NCBI GenBank assembly: GCA_963971535.1
Contig: OZ020589.1
Span: 74,374,311-74,438,310 of the forward strand
DNA from: Notolepis coatsorum
Taxonomy: Eukaryota; Chordata; Actinopteri; Aulopiformes; Paralepididae
DNA length: 64,000 nt
Direction of reading: 5' to 3'
Position numbers and translations under genes: made by a program. How positions within the stretch are numbered: position 1 is the first letter of the stretch; each line of letters opens with the position of its first letter. Shown here in pieces: positions 1 to 11,552 of this stretch. The notes beneath the pieces are model-generated. The model did not search any database. It was not told the DNA's origin and saw only the letters and a program-made list of their open reading frames with translations.

Positions 1-1064
1 ATACAATACTGTGCAGTGTACTAATATACAATACTATATAGTGCAAGGCAGAAATGGGATGAGGTGCAATTTAGGTACAATTCACAGTAGGTGTACGAGT
101 TGTAGTGCAAATCCTTTATCAATAAATATAAAGTGTAAGTGTGTTTGTGTGATCTAAAGTGTGGAGAGTGGGTGCTGCAGTGTGTTGTTTGTTTGAGTGA
201 GTGTGTGCGTGTGGGTGTGTGTGCTGTGTGCATTTGATGGTTGTTGCATAGTGATTATTGTTCGTTTAGCAGCCTGATGGCCTGGGGATAGAAGCTTCTT
301 CTGAGTCTTTCTGTGCTCGCCTTAAGACTCCGGTATCGCTTGCCTGACCGCAGCAGTTCAAAGAGGCAGTTGTTCGGGTGGCTCGAGTCCTTAATAATTC
401 TCTTAGCCTTCCCCTTGCACAGCTTGTTGTAAATGTTCTGGAGGGTGGGAAGCCCCCCTCCAATTGTGCGTTCGGCTGAACGTGTCACTCTTTGTAGTCT
501 GCTACGGTCTTGTGCAGTGCTATTCCCAAACCAGGAGGTGATGTTGCCGGTCAGGATGCTCTCTATTGTACATGAGTAGAAGTTCCTAAGGATCTTCTGA
601 CTGACTTGGAACTTCCTTAGGCGCCTGAGGAAGTAGAGGCGCTGTCGTGCCTTCTTTACAACACTGTCAATGTGTGTGGTCCATGTCAAGTCCTCGGATA
701 TGTGGGCTCCGAGGTACTTGAAACTGTTCACTCTCTCAACCGGTGCCCCGTCGATGCTGAGGGGGCTGTAGTCCTTGACCCCCGACCTCCTGAAGTCCAC
801 AATCATCTCTTTTGTTTTGCTGACGTTCAGGGAGAGGCAGTTCTCCTGACACCACTGTGACAGGTTCTCTACCTCTTCCAGGTAGGCCCTTTCGTCGTTG
901 GCAGAGATCAGGCCCACCACTACTGTGTCATCAGCAAATTTGATGATGGTGTTGTTGTTCCGCTGTGCTACGCAGTCATGTGTGTACAGGGAGTAGAGGA
1001 GGGGGCTCAGAACACAGCCCTGGGGGGCCCCTATGTTGAGCGTGATGGATGAGGAGGTGCAGTT
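1..1064 (-). mobile_element. Rex1/CR1-like LINE, 3' half
   Basis: The minus strand is open for about 270 codons (1064 down to 255) and reads as the palm-to-tail half of a non-LTR reverse transcriptase. It shows APQGCVLSPLLYSL near 1030, the catalytic box FADD near 930, then KYLGAHISEDLTW and ESILTGNITSWFGN. A stop at 255 is followed by a GT-rich 3' UTR running off the window start. Endonuclease and finger domains are missing because the copy stops at about 1064, where an L2 LINE in the opposite direction begins. It closely resembles the longer copy at 53277-56505. The clade name rests on memory of teleost Rex1 proteins; CR1 or Babar are close alternatives. Confidence 0.8.
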
Positions 1065-1065
1065 G

Positions 1066-3012
1066 CCGGCAAATTATCGTCCAATATCCAACCTACCATT
1101 CATTAGCAAAGTACTTGAAAAGATAGTTTCAGTTCAAATAAATTCCTTTCTTGAAGAAAACAACATCTTAGAAGAATTTCAGTCGGGATTCAGAAAATAT
1201 CATAGCACTGAAACTGCCCTCACCAAAATAATCAGTGACCTCAGGCTAAACTCTGACGAGAATAAGATCTCCATCCTTGTCCTGCTAGATCTCAGTGCAG
1301 CATTTGATACAATCGATCAAGATATTCTAATCGATCGTCTTGAAAACCTTGTCGGTTTCTCAGAACATGTACTAAGCTGGTTCAAAACATACATCAGAGG
1401 GAGGAAATTCTATGTTAGACTAGGAGAGCACATGTCTGATATATACGACAACAACTATGGAGTTGCACAAGGGAGTTGCTTAGGTCCTTTACTCTTCTCC
1501 CTTTACATGTTACCGCTGGGTGATATCATCAGAGAACATAATGTAGATTTCCATAGCTATGCGGATGATACACAACTGTACATATCTGCTGAACCAAATG
1601 ATACAGCGATCAGCTCCATTACAGACTGCTTACTGGCAATAAATAAATGGATGAGTAAGAACTTCCTGAAACTAAATGAGAACAAAACTGAAATTCTAAT
1701 TATCGGCCCCAAAAACTAAAAAAGAAACGTTAATAAAGAACCTAGGAGGACTAACCCCTTGGATCAAATCTGAGGTCACTAGTCTCAGGGTTATCATAGA
1801 TTCAGAACTGAACTTCAATTCTCATATTAGCAAAGTAACGAAAACATCGTTCTTCCATCTCAGAAATATAGCAAAAGTACGACCATTTATTAATCAGAAC
1901 GATGCTGAGAAGCTAATTCATGCATTCATATCTAGCCGGTTAGACTACTGTAATGCACTTTTCACAGGTCTCCCTAAGAAAACCACAGAGAGGCTTCAGC
2001 TAATCCAAAACTCCGCAGCCCGACTGCTAACTAGAACCAAAAGGAGAGAGCACATTAGTCCAGTCTTAGCTGCTTTACACTGGCTTCCTGTAACATTTAG
2101 AATTGACTTTAAGGTCCTTCTCCTTACATACAAAGCTCTAAATGGACAGGGACCTAGCTACATCACCAACACTCTAATAAATTACACGCCAGCAAGAACA
2201 CTGCGATCATCAGCTGCTGGACTACTAGAGGCTCCCAGAAACAGTCAAAAGAGGATCGGTAATGCAGCCTTTATCAACTATGCCCCAAAACTGTGGAACA
2301 AACTACCCCAAAACATCAGGGAAGCCAACTCGCTATACATCTTCAAAAGACAACTTAAAACCTATCTCTTTTCTCAGGCATTTCAATGACTTACCTGCAC
2401 TATTCTTACCCTGCCTACTTTACTATGCTAATTTTATCTTATTTTACACTGCCTATCAAATTCATGTGTCGGTTATCACACTTTTTACTTCTTACTGATG
2501 ACTATTTTTAAACTGAATCATTTAAAAAAAAATCACACTTTTTACTGTAACCTTGCTATTTACATTTTTTACTGTTGTTGTATGTCCGTTCTATTTTATA
2601 ATTTTTAGACTATTTTTAAACTGAATCATTTTAAACTACTTTATTATTTGTATTACTGAATAGAGAGCCTATTAGGATGCTAGATCCTAATGTGAAACAC
2701 TGTGATTTACCATACCTTGCTATGCTCGCTCATGCCTGTATTTTTTATGTCTGTTCTATTTTATAATTTTTTGACTATTTTTAAACTGAATCATTTTAAA
2801 CTATTTTTATTATATGTGTTACTGAAAACTGTAAGCGGAGAGCCTATTGGGATGCTGGATCCTAATGTGAAACACTGTGATTTGCCATACCTTGCTACCT
2901 GTCTATCTTTTTTATGCCCGCTTATGCCTGTATTTTTTACTGTTGTGAAGTACTTTGAACTGCAACCTCTGTATGAAAAGTGCTATACAAATAAAGTTAT
3001 TATTATATCTAG
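1066..3012 (+). mobile_element. L2-like LINE, 5'-truncated
   Basis: The plus strand begins inside the reverse transcriptase at ANYRPISNLPF and continues with HSTETAL, LLDLSAAFDTID, the core VAQGSCLGPLLFSLYM and the catalytic box YADD, open to a stop at 1717-1719. The C-terminal tail (SSRLDYCNALF, NSAARLLTRTKR, LHWLPV, KLWNKLP) continues in another frame at about 1735-2389, so at least one frameshift and one stop separate the halves. The AT-rich 3' UTR holds a tandem duplication of about 167 bp (2580-2940) and ends with an AATAAAG-type tail near 3010. Endonuclease and upstream parts are absent. It is a dead copy, transcribed in the opposite sense to its left neighbour. Confidence 0.85.
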
Positions 3013-3425
3013 TTGAAAATGTTTTGTATTCAGACCAAAGAAAAAAAATATATATATCAATTCGCAATCAAATTGTGCATGTAAAGTGAGACATGAATAA
3101 CGTGAATGGTTAGTTCATCTTGTGATGTGAATAGCGAGTGAGGATAGATATATCGTTGACAGTATGCCAAGATTATTTGATAGTAAGGTGGAAGGAATCG
3201 CTCTGTCCTGATTAAGTGGCACTTAATCGGAAAAAAATGCCAATTTATTTTGCACATAATCACACACATATCCCAAGGCTCTAAACTGTTTTGCACCCAT
3301 CCATTTAGTTTGACAGTTAATGAGTTTGAATATCTCCTCCCGTGATGTCACCAGAGGACACTGAATCCTTGTGTTGTGTTAATTACAGCCAATGAAATTC
3401 TGTAGATGAAGAAATAGCGATATGG
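3013..3425. other. Unassigned AT-rich stretch with one arm of an inverted repeat
   Basis: I see no supported gene. Positions about 3213-3284 match, inverted, positions 9807-9870 on the other side of the chromovirus. The chromovirus therefore probably landed inside an older palindromic or duplicated element. The last five bases (3421-3425, TATGG) are the left target duplication of that chromovirus. Confidence 0.5.
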
Positions 3426-4134
3426 TGTGAGAACTGGGGTCTGGAGCACAGCCCAATTGCTGAATACACGAGAAGAGAAAGGAGCGGTTTCAAGGGTGTT
3501 TAATGGTAATTGAGCAACACAGGAATTGGGGGGAAATAGAACGGGGTTATGTTCTGTCCTGTGGCTGCCACGGCGGCAGTGAGCGAGCAAGCGGTCCTGG
3601 TGCTTGTCGGGGGAGCTGCTGGGTGGCAGCGGGAGAATAGGTGTTCCTCTTCGGGAACAGTGACGTCCAGACAGGGACGCTGGAGCTGCTGGGTGGCAGC
3701 GGGAGAATAGGCGTTCCTCTTCGGGAACAGGTGACGTCCAGACAGGGACGGCGGTCCTTTGGGGCACAGGAGAGAAACGGGTTAGAGTAAGCCAATACAC
3801 GGAGGGTATCTAGCAGTAGAGCTTTTGGCAGAGACGTCGTACCTGGGCAGTGGTAATTAATACCACGACAGCTTCTGGTCAGCGTCGAGGTGTAGATATA
3901 GTCCCCTCATCAGGGGAGGATAGGGTGCAGCTGGGGAGAGTGGGGTGCTTGCCCGTGTGTGAATTAGGGGGATGGAATACAGCTGGGTGAATGAGGGTGA
4001 AGGAAGGGGTGACTGAAGAAAGAGAGGATGATGAGGAGTGCGCAGTGGATAGAGAGGGGGATGAAGAGGAGCGTGTGGAGGACGTGAGGGGAAAAGGAGG
4101 GGGAGTGAAGTAGGCCCGTGCTGTGATTATGACA
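3426..4134 (-). repeat. Downstream (3') LTR of chromovirus 1
   Basis: It begins TGTGAG and ends TATGACA on the plus strand, like its partner at 9063-9771. It contains a tandem duplication with a 70-bp period (units at about 3613-3682 and 3683-3753) that is present in both LTRs, so it predates the insertion. The self-primer sequence described for the other LTR lies at 3860-3869. Confidence 0.93.
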
Positions 4135-4139
4135 GGACC

Positions 4140-6386
4140 CCCCCCTCGACGGGCGCCTCCCGGCGGCCCAGGCTTGTCAGGGTGAGCCCGATGAAAGTCC
4201 TGGACGAGAGTTGGGTCCAGGATCATTGGCCGGGAGATCCAGCTCCGCTCCTCCGGGCCGTAGCCCTCCCAGTCGACCAGGTACTGGAAGCCGCGGCCGC
4301 GTCGCCGCACGCCCAGCAACTCCCGGACCACGTAGGCCGGGTGGTCATCTATCACCAGCGGAGGAGGGGGCTTTGGAGCAGGGGGAGACAGGGGACTGGA
4401 GACCACCGGTTTGAGCTGGGAGACATGGAAGGAAGGGTGAATGCGCATATGGGGGGGGAGCTGGAGCTTGACAACAGAGGGATTAATGAGGGACAGGATC
4501 TTGTAGGGCCCCACGAAACGGGGGGTTAGCTTTCGTGAGACGGATTTGAGCGGCAGGTCCCGAGACGAGAGCCATACCATCTGACCTGGTACATAGGCGG
4601 GAGCCGGGGTCCGGTGGCGGTCGGCGAAGCGCCGGTTCTGGTCCGCAGTCCGGAGCAGCGCAGCCCTCGTCTCCTCCCAGATCGTCCTGCAGCGACGGAG
4701 ATGGTCCTGTACCGATGGTACGGCGATCTCCTCTTCCTGGGCAGGGAACAGCAGGGGTTGGTAGCCCAAAGATGACTCAAAGGGGGACTGACCTGTGGCC
4801 GCCGAAGAGAGGGAATTGTGGGCGTATTCCACCCATGGCAGGAAGGCGCTCCAGCCGGAGGGGTCCCGGGCTGTCACGCAGCGGAGTGCGGAGCCCAGGT
4901 CCTGGTTGGCCCGCTCCGACTGGCCGTTGGTCTGAGGGTGGAACCCGGAGGAGAGGCTGACCGTGGACCCCAGAGCCCGACAGAAAGCCCTCCAGACCTG
5001 GGATATGAACTGAGGGCCTCTGTCGGAGACGATGTCAGCCGGGATCCCATGGAGCCGGAAGACGTGGAGTACCATCAGGTCAACAGTCTCTGCAGCAGAG
5101 GGGAGTTTGGGGAGAGCAACGAAGTGCACAGCCTTTGAGAAACGGTCAACAATGGTGAGGATGGCAGTGTTACCGTGTGAGAGGGGAAGGCCGGTAACGA
5201 AGTCCAGGGCGACGTGCGACCAGGGCCGACCGGGGACTGGGAGCGGACGAAGGAGTCCGGCGGGCGGTCGGTGGGAGGCCTTCGCACGAGCACACACGGT
5301 GCACACCAGGACGAAAGCGCGGGTGTCCTCTCTCATGGTGACCCACCAGAAGTGCCTCTTCAGCAGAGATAGTGTCCGGTCGATCCCCGGGTGGCACGCG
5401 AACCGGGAAGCGTGAACCCACTCGAGCACCTGGGAGCGGACGAGGTCAGGGACAAAAAGCCGGTTAGGTGGACCGTTACCTGGGTCCGGCTGGGCACGCT
5501 GTGCCTCCCTGACGACGGACTGGATCTCCCAGGTGGCGGTGGCCACCAGACAGGAGGTGGAAAGGATGGTGTCGGGGTGTGTGGACCCCTCCTCAGGGAC
5601 GAACTGCCGGGAGAGGGCGTCTGGCTTGGTGTTCTTGGAACCAGGCCGGTAGGTCAGGGTGAAGTTAAACCTAGCAAAGAACAGCGCCCAGCGAGCCTGG
5701 CGAGAGTTCAGGCGCTTGGCCGTTGAGACGTAGGCGAGGTTCTTGTGGTCCGCCCAAACCAGGAAGGGGACCTCCGATCCCTCCAGCCAGTGCCTCCATT
5801 CCTCCAGGGCTAGCTTGACCGCCAGGAGCTCCAGGTTTCCGATGTCGTAGTTGACCTCGGCTGGGGTTAGGCGGCGTGAGAAAAAGGCGCAGGGGTGCAG
5901 CTTCTGGTCGGTGGGAAAGAACCGCCCCCACTCCGGTGCAGGAGGCGTCCACCTCCACCACGAACTGGCGGGACGTGTCCGGCTAGACGAGGATGGGAGC
6001 GGTGGTGAAGCGCCGGCGTAGCTCGGCGAAGGCGGAGTCCACTGTGTCGGACCAGACGAAGGGCACCGAAGGCGAGGTGAGTTGGGTGAGAGGCGCAGCG
6101 ACCAGGCTGTAGTCCCTGATAAAGCGCCGATAAAAGTTGGCGAATCCCAGGAAGCGTTGGAGCTGTTTAACGTTGGTGGGATGAGGCCAGTCGGACACCG
6201 CTCTGATCTTCTCGGGGCCGCCCGGATCTTGCCGCCCTCTATGATGTAGCCAAGGAAGCCGATGGAGGAGACGTGGAACTCACACTTCCCCGCCTTGACA
6301 AACAGCTTGTTCTCTAGAAGACGCTGGAGGACCCGGCGGACGTGCTGGACATGCTCCTCCATGGAGCGGGAGAAGATCAGGATGTC
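4140..6386 (-). pseudogene. Chromovirus 1 pol part: RNase H, integrase, chromodomain
   Basis: Read on the minus strand, this part starts at the catalytic end of the reverse transcriptase ([10 protein letters not shown]) just left of the hAT insertion. It then shows the RNase H region ([18 protein letters not shown]), the integrase zinc-binding HHCC motif (CHPGIDRTL and CTVCARAK), and the integrase core with its D, D and E landmarks ([23 protein letters not shown]). It ends with a chromodomain at about 4150-4340 ([15 protein letters not shown]), which in this group is thought to steer integration by binding histones. Treated as part of a fossil element. Confidence 0.92.
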
Positions 6387-6394
6387 ATCTAGGT

Positions 6395-6473
6395 CAGGGG
6401 TTCCCAAACTTTTCAGGCCGGGGCCCAGAAAATAAGGCGTCAGAGAGCCGCGGCCCAATGCACATCGTCTGGC

Positions 6474-6504
<31 letters not shown>

Positions 6505-6870
6505 GACCGATTTTTTAAGCCAAATATCACTTCAATCCTATTAAGTTAGTTCAAGTTAGTTATTCATTTATATGTGCTATTTATGAGAGGGCTAACTTGT
6601 TGCAAAATAATAATGATAATAATAATAGCCTCATTAAAATACTATTGTTGCTTCGGTTGTTTTCAGCGTTTTATGTGCATAATCTGTTATTTAGTTTGAA
6701 ATGTTCGTTGAAATAAGTAGATTTTTCGTTTTTGTTTATTTATTAAGTTAATATAAAACCATATAGTCACATTTTAGAATACAATAGAATAGAATTTTAG
6801 AATACAACTAGAAACACTGTCCTGGCCTGCTTCTAAGTTCAGTGGCCTGACAAAAAAAATTAAAAGAAAA

Positions 6871-6907
<37 letters not shown>

Positions 6908-6977
6908 CATCTCGCGGCCCATCCGTGGCTGCTCGCGGCCCACCTTTGGGTCGCGACCCCGACTTTGGGAACCACTG
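6395..6977. mobile_element. Non-autonomous hAT element inside chromovirus 1
   Basis: The ends are inverted repeats (CAGGGGTTCCCAAACTT at the left, complement CAGTGGTTCCCAAAGTC at the right) and the 8-bp target ATCTAGGT is perfectly duplicated (6387-6394 and 6978-6985). Eight-base duplications and CAG...CTG ends are typical of hAT transposons. The 583-bp body is AT-rich with poly-T tracts and no transposase, so it must have been moved by a related enzyme. It is younger than the chromovirus it sits in. Confidence 0.92.
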
Positions 6978-6985
6978 ATCTAGGT

Positions 6986-8120
6986 AGACGAATACGGAGC
7001 GGTGGAGTACGTCACGGAGAACGTCATTGACGAGGGCCTGGAAGACAGCAGGGGCGTTGGTCAGACCGAAAGGCATTACCTTGTACTCGAAGTGGCAGAG
7101 TGGTGTCTTGAAGGCCGTCTTCCACTCGTCTCCTTCCCGCATGCGGACAAGGTGGTAGGCGTTCCTGAGGTCCAGTTTTGTGAAGATGGTGGCACCTTGC
7201 AGGGGCTCAAAAGCAGAGTCGATTAAAGGTAGGGGGTATTTGTTCTTTACCGTGATGTTGTTGAGACCCCGGTAATCGATACAGGGGCGAAGGGAACGAT
7301 CCTTCTTGGAAACGAAGAAGAATCTTGCGCCGACAGGAGAGGAAGAGGGGGTGATTATGCCCGAGGCCAGGGATTCGTGAACGTACTTCTCCATTGATTC
7401 TCTCTCTGGGTGCGAGAGGTTGAACAGGCGACTAGCGGGGAGTGGCGCCCCGGGGAGTAAATCAATGGTGCAGTCGTATTGGCGATGGGGAGGCAGGGAG
7501 AGAGCCTGTTGTTTGCTGAAAACTGCCTTCAAATCGTGGTAGGCCGGCGGAATTGCAGACAGATCTATGTTCTCTTTGGGGGGGTGCGAACCGGCGCCCT
7601 CTAGTGGCGGCCAAACCGACTGCAGACAAGCGACGTGACAGTGGGCGCTCCAGCTGGTCACCAGGCCGGTAGGCCAATTGATAACGGGATTGTGTAACTT
7701 GAGCCAAGGCATGCCAAGGACAATGGGATTGTGGGGAGAGTTGGTAACGTGAAACCGAATATTCTCGCTGTGATTTCCGGATAGCAGAAGGCGAAGGGGT
7801 ACGGTGTGGCGAGTAATCCGCGTGAGAAGTTTCCCGTTTAACCCCCGGGCGTCACGGGGTATCGGCAAGGCGTCGGTAGCGATGTTGTAACGGGAGACTA
7901 CTCCGGCGTCGATGAGGTTCTCGTCGGCCCCTGAGTCAACCAGGGCCGATAACGGGAGTGATTGGTTATTCAGACACAGCGTGGCGCGGAATAGCATGTT
8001 TGGGCCGGAGCTGGGAGCGATATCAAGACTCGAACAGACGCCCAGCGCTACTGTCGAGCCCCGAGGGGGCGAAGCGGGCATGAGACAATGGAGTGACCTG
8101 TTTGGCCGCAGTACAGGCAT
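6986..8120 (-). pseudogene. Chromovirus 1 pol part: protease and reverse transcriptase
   Basis: The minus strand shows a retropepsin-type aspartic protease motif ([15 protein letters not shown], near 7940). It then shows the reverse transcriptase fingers and palm: [32 protein letters not shown] and [13 protein letters not shown], up to YLD at the hAT insertion site. The neighbouring gag part lies upstream at about 8048-9045 and the RNase H/integrase part downstream beyond the hAT. Part of a fossil element. Confidence 0.92.
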
Positions 8121-9045
8121 GCTCCTGTAGCGAGCCTGTGTCGGCGCTTGCTCGGGGGAAGACGTGAGCGGTCGAGATCCATGGGCTCGGATGAACTATT
8201 TTCTTCAGCGTGGGCGGCGCGACGAGGCGGACCGGGTATAGGCGAACGAGTGGTGCTAGCCTTCTCTCGACGACGTTCCCGAAGACGCAGGTCCAGTTCC
8301 CTGGCCAAATGGATTAGCTCGCTCAGGGAGGTGGGTCTTTCTTTGGACGCTAGCTCGTCTTTAATAGCATCGTTCAAGCCCTGGCGGAATGCCCCTCGCA
8401 ACGGTGTGTCCCCCCAGTCGGAGCCGGCGGCGAGGATGTGGAAATCGATAGCGTATTCGCTTACGCTGCGGGTTCCCTGGCGGATCGAAAACAAGCCGGA
8501 GGCCCCCTCTGAGCCATCTGGAGGGTGGTCAAACACTTTACGCATGTCGTCGATGTACTCGGAGTACGAAGTGCAGAGGAAGGAATTATTAAAGTGGAGA
8601 GCGGTGGCCCATCTCAACGCCACGCCTGTGAGCAGCGCCGACAGGTAAGCTACTTTAGACCTATCGCTGTGAAACGTGTGGGGTTGTTGTTCGAACACTA
8701 ACGTGCACTGGAATAAAAACGCACGGCATTTGGAGACGCTTCTGTCGTAACGCTCTGGTGCGGGGACAGGGGGTTCTCTATGCAGGGGGCTTGGTGCAGC
8801 GGGGAAATCGCTTGGTAGAGCCTGCTGTGCCAAGTGTGCCTCGATACGGCGATATTGTGTTCCTCGCTCCACAGAGCCGTGTGCGAGAGCGGTAAGCTGA
8901 GCAATGATGTCATCCAACGAGTGAGCGAGTTGGTCTACCCGAGCATTCTGGTCGTCGATAATACTCACGGGCTCCCCTTGAAACTTCCTCTTACGTGATG
9001 GATGTGTATCCTCCTCCTCGGTCTCGAGTACAGCTGGTGCTGACA
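8048..9045 (-). pseudogene. Chromovirus 1 gag part
   Basis: The minus strand from an ATG at about 9045 begins MSAPAVLETEEED and continues through a basic stretch and a retrotransposon gag core (VSEYAIDFHILA, FRQGLNDAIKDELA). It ends with a CCHC zinc knuckle ([14 protein letters not shown]) for RNA binding. The start is chosen there because it lies just downstream of the primer site and about 18 nt from the LTR; upstream in-frame codons lie in the LTR. It would form the particle that packages the element's RNA. Confidence 0.88.
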
Positions 9046-9050
9046 TCTTG

Positions 9051-9060
9051 GTCGTGGTAT
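9051..9060 (-). promoter_or_regulatory. Predicted self-priming primer-binding site, chromovirus 1
   Basis: The ten bases two nucleotides inside the upstream LTR read ATACCACGAC on the minus strand. They are exactly complementary to GTCGTGGTAT in the same LTR (minus strand, 9506-9497). That segment lies about 27-30 nt downstream of a TATA-like CTATATC (9538-9532), where the transcript would start. This is the arrangement known for self-primed Tf1/sushi-type elements, in which the 5' end of the RNA folds back to prime reverse transcription. No match to a tRNA 3' end is apparent. Confidence 0.65.
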
Positions 9061-9062
9061 AC

Positions 9063-9771
9063 TGTGAGAACTGGGGTCTGGAGCACAGCCCAATTGCTGA
9101 ATACACGAGAAGAGAAAGGAGCGGTTTCAAGGGTGTTTAATGGTAATTGAGCAACACAGGAATTGGGGGGAAATAGAACGGGGTTATGTTCTGTCCTGTG
9201 GCTGCCACGGCGGCAGTGAGCGAGCAAGCGGTCCTGGTGCTTGTCGGGGGAGCTGCTGGGTGGCAGCGGGAGAATAGGTGTTCCTCTTCGGGAACTGTGA
9301 TGTCCAGACAGGGACGCTGGAGCTGCTGGGTGGCAGCGGGAGAATAGGTGTTCCTCTTCGGGAACAGGTGACGTCCAGACAGGGACGGGGGTCCTTTGGG
9401 GGACAGGAGAGAAACGGGTTAGAGTAAGCCAGTACACGGAGGGTATCTAGCAGTGGAGCTTTTGGCAGAGACGTCGTACCTGGGCAGTGGTAATTAATAC
9501 CACGACAGCTTCTGGTCAGCGTCGAGGTGTAGATATAGTCCCCTCATCAGGGGAGGATAGGGTGCAGCTGGGGAGAGTGGGGTGCTTGCCTGTCTGTGAA
9601 TTAGGGGGATGGAATACAGCTGGGTGAATGAGGGTGAAGGAAGGGGTGACTGAAGAAAGTGAGGATGATGAGGAGTGCGCAGTGGATAGAGAGGGGGATG
9701 AAGAGGAGCGTGTGGAGGACGTGAGGGGAAAAGGAGAGGGAGTGAAGTAGGCCCGTGCTGTGATTATGACA
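9063..9771 (-). repeat. Upstream (5') LTR of chromovirus 1
   Basis: This is the partner of 3426-4134, equal in length at 709 bp. On the minus strand it carries a TATA-like box at 9538-9532 and a predicted transcript start near 9506. The downstream half includes the 70-bp tandem duplication. The right target duplication TATGG follows at 9772-9776. Confidence 0.93.
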
Positions 9772-9776
9772 TATGG

Positions 9777-10204
9777 ATTACAATAGGGATTGCAATTATT
9801 TCTTTAAGAGCTTTGGGTGAGATTATGTGCAAAATAAATTGTGGTTGTTTTTCGGTGAAGTGCCCCTTTATTTATAACTCACAAATACCCCTTGGGTTAA
9901 TTAGGGTTTAATTATACACACAGCATGTGATGACAGATACAACATTTGTTTTCATATGTTCAAACAACAAGCCTGGAAAGTTGATTCACCTCAAAAAAAG
10001 GAAATTCAGAAAGCTTACTTTCAATGCAAGTTGAGACAACTTATGGTATGAAGTTAAATGAACAAGTGTACTCAAAAGAAAATAATTTGGTTTAAGAAAA
10101 TGTCAAGTTCAGTCAAATAAACTTCTGGTTATATGGACAAAAGATGATTTAAGTCCTAGCTATATTGAGTCCACCCTACCTCCTGGTGAAAGTTCAAATA
10201 AGTC
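9777..10204. other. Unassigned stretch with inverted-repeat arm
   Basis: No gene is supported. Positions 9807-9870 are the inverted partner of 3213-3284. The rest is AT-rich sequence without an open frame of note. It continues at 16826 beyond the L1 insertion. Confidence 0.45.
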
Positions 10205-10426
10205 AGGAAAGTTGATTGAAAGGTAAAGGTTTTCTATAGTCGTTACACATTTTCTCTCTTTTTTATTTTTTATTTATTTATTTTTTACTTAGTTCTACCC
10301 TTGAGCACTCCTTTGAAATGAATGATTATTATTTTATGAATTTCGTTTAGTGTTAAATATTGGTTACTTAATAATATTTATGTTGTTCTACTTTCTCCCC
10401 CTTTCTTTTGTTTACTTCCTTTGCAT

Positions 10427-10445
10427 AGCATATATATATATAAAG

Positions 10446-10487
<42 letters not shown>
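10427..10487. repeat. (AT)n palindromic microsatellite
   Basis: A run of TA dinucleotides is bounded by AAAGATTATAT and its complement ATATAATCTTT, so the whole tract can fold into one hairpin. It lies in the AT-rich 5' region of the L1-like LINE. Confidence 0.85.
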
Positions 10488-10605
10488 CTTTTTTACATTT
10501 AATCGTTTTGTCATCCGAGTTTTCCAGCAAAAAAAGAAAACATTAATTAAATTTTTTATTTTTTTACCTTATTACTAATATTCTATTATATTACTACCTT
10601 CTTTG

Positions 10606-10642
<37 letters not shown>

Positions 10643-11552
10643 CTTGTTTTCTTCTTGTTTTTCTCGTTTCAATATTTGTTTTTCCATTAATAAAATTCTC
10701 CTCAAACTAAACTTACTATAATTTAGTATATAACCACTTGCATTAACATAATACTTAACAGATGATATAGATAATATCACACATTCATATTCACCATATT
10801 TTGATGGTTAAATAAAATGCTACTATAGGCGATATTATCAGTACTACTTATTATTGCTGTTTCTTATTTGTTTTTACTTTCACTCAAGAACACCAATTAT
10901 TTAATGGTGATACCAACAATGTTAAAGTAATTTTCATACTTTTGGCCAATACTCCTTTTATTTTACCTGCTGCTCTTCATATATATATATTTTTTTTCTT
11001 CAGTTATTCTTTTCTTTTTTTTATTTTAATTTAACCTATCCATCTGCATAGTCCATCATAGGATTAATCTGGGTGTTGTAGTTCTGCGGGGCTTCTCTGT
11101 GCAGAGAGACATATATAGTTAAGCTATCTAAGTCTACTTATTAATTGGTTAAACACAACGTTTTTTAACATTATTTTTATCAATTTGACAAATGTCATAA
11201 AGATATGTTCCAACTGAATAGTTGCTCAGACACCTGTTAATCAATACTGTTTACTCCAATTGCACAGAGAACCGACCAGCACACAGCCACCCACTGGGAC
11301 ATGAGGAGATGAGCTTCCTTTTGCAGCTATGTCACAACCCTGTGTTAGATATACAGGGTGGGGAGGATCTACGTGGGAGGGGCACCAATCACCTTTGTTT
11401 TCTCTTGTTTTTTTGTTTTTTTTTATGTTTTTGTACTGTTTTTTAAATATTCTTACAGACTTTTTTTTTAAGATGGGGTGGGTTATATGGGCCTTGGGTT
11501 ATCGATTAGTACAGATTCATATACTTTTGAATTATTTTATTTCATATTATAA

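Larger units (their letters stand above)
3426..9771 (-). mobile_element. Ty3/gypsy chromovirus, nearly complete fossil
   Basis: Two 709-bp direct repeats of the TG...CA type (3426-4134 and 9063-9771) bound the element, with a perfect 5-bp target duplication TATGG on both sides (3421-3425, 9772-9776). Read on the minus strand the order is LTR, gag, protease, reverse transcriptase, RNase H, integrase, chromodomain, LTR. The chromodomain at the integrase end marks it as a chromovirus (sushi-like group is my inference). A 583-bp hAT element sits inside pol (6395-6977). The LTRs differ at about a dozen sites by eye (under 2%), so the insertion is fairly young. All parts are present; besides the hAT insertion it looks broken in only a few places. 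Confidence 0.95.

Noticed and set aside
4182-5726. Plus-strand open frames across the chromovirus pol region
   Set aside because: They mirror the minus-strand pol part in GC-rich sequence and have no motifs of their own.
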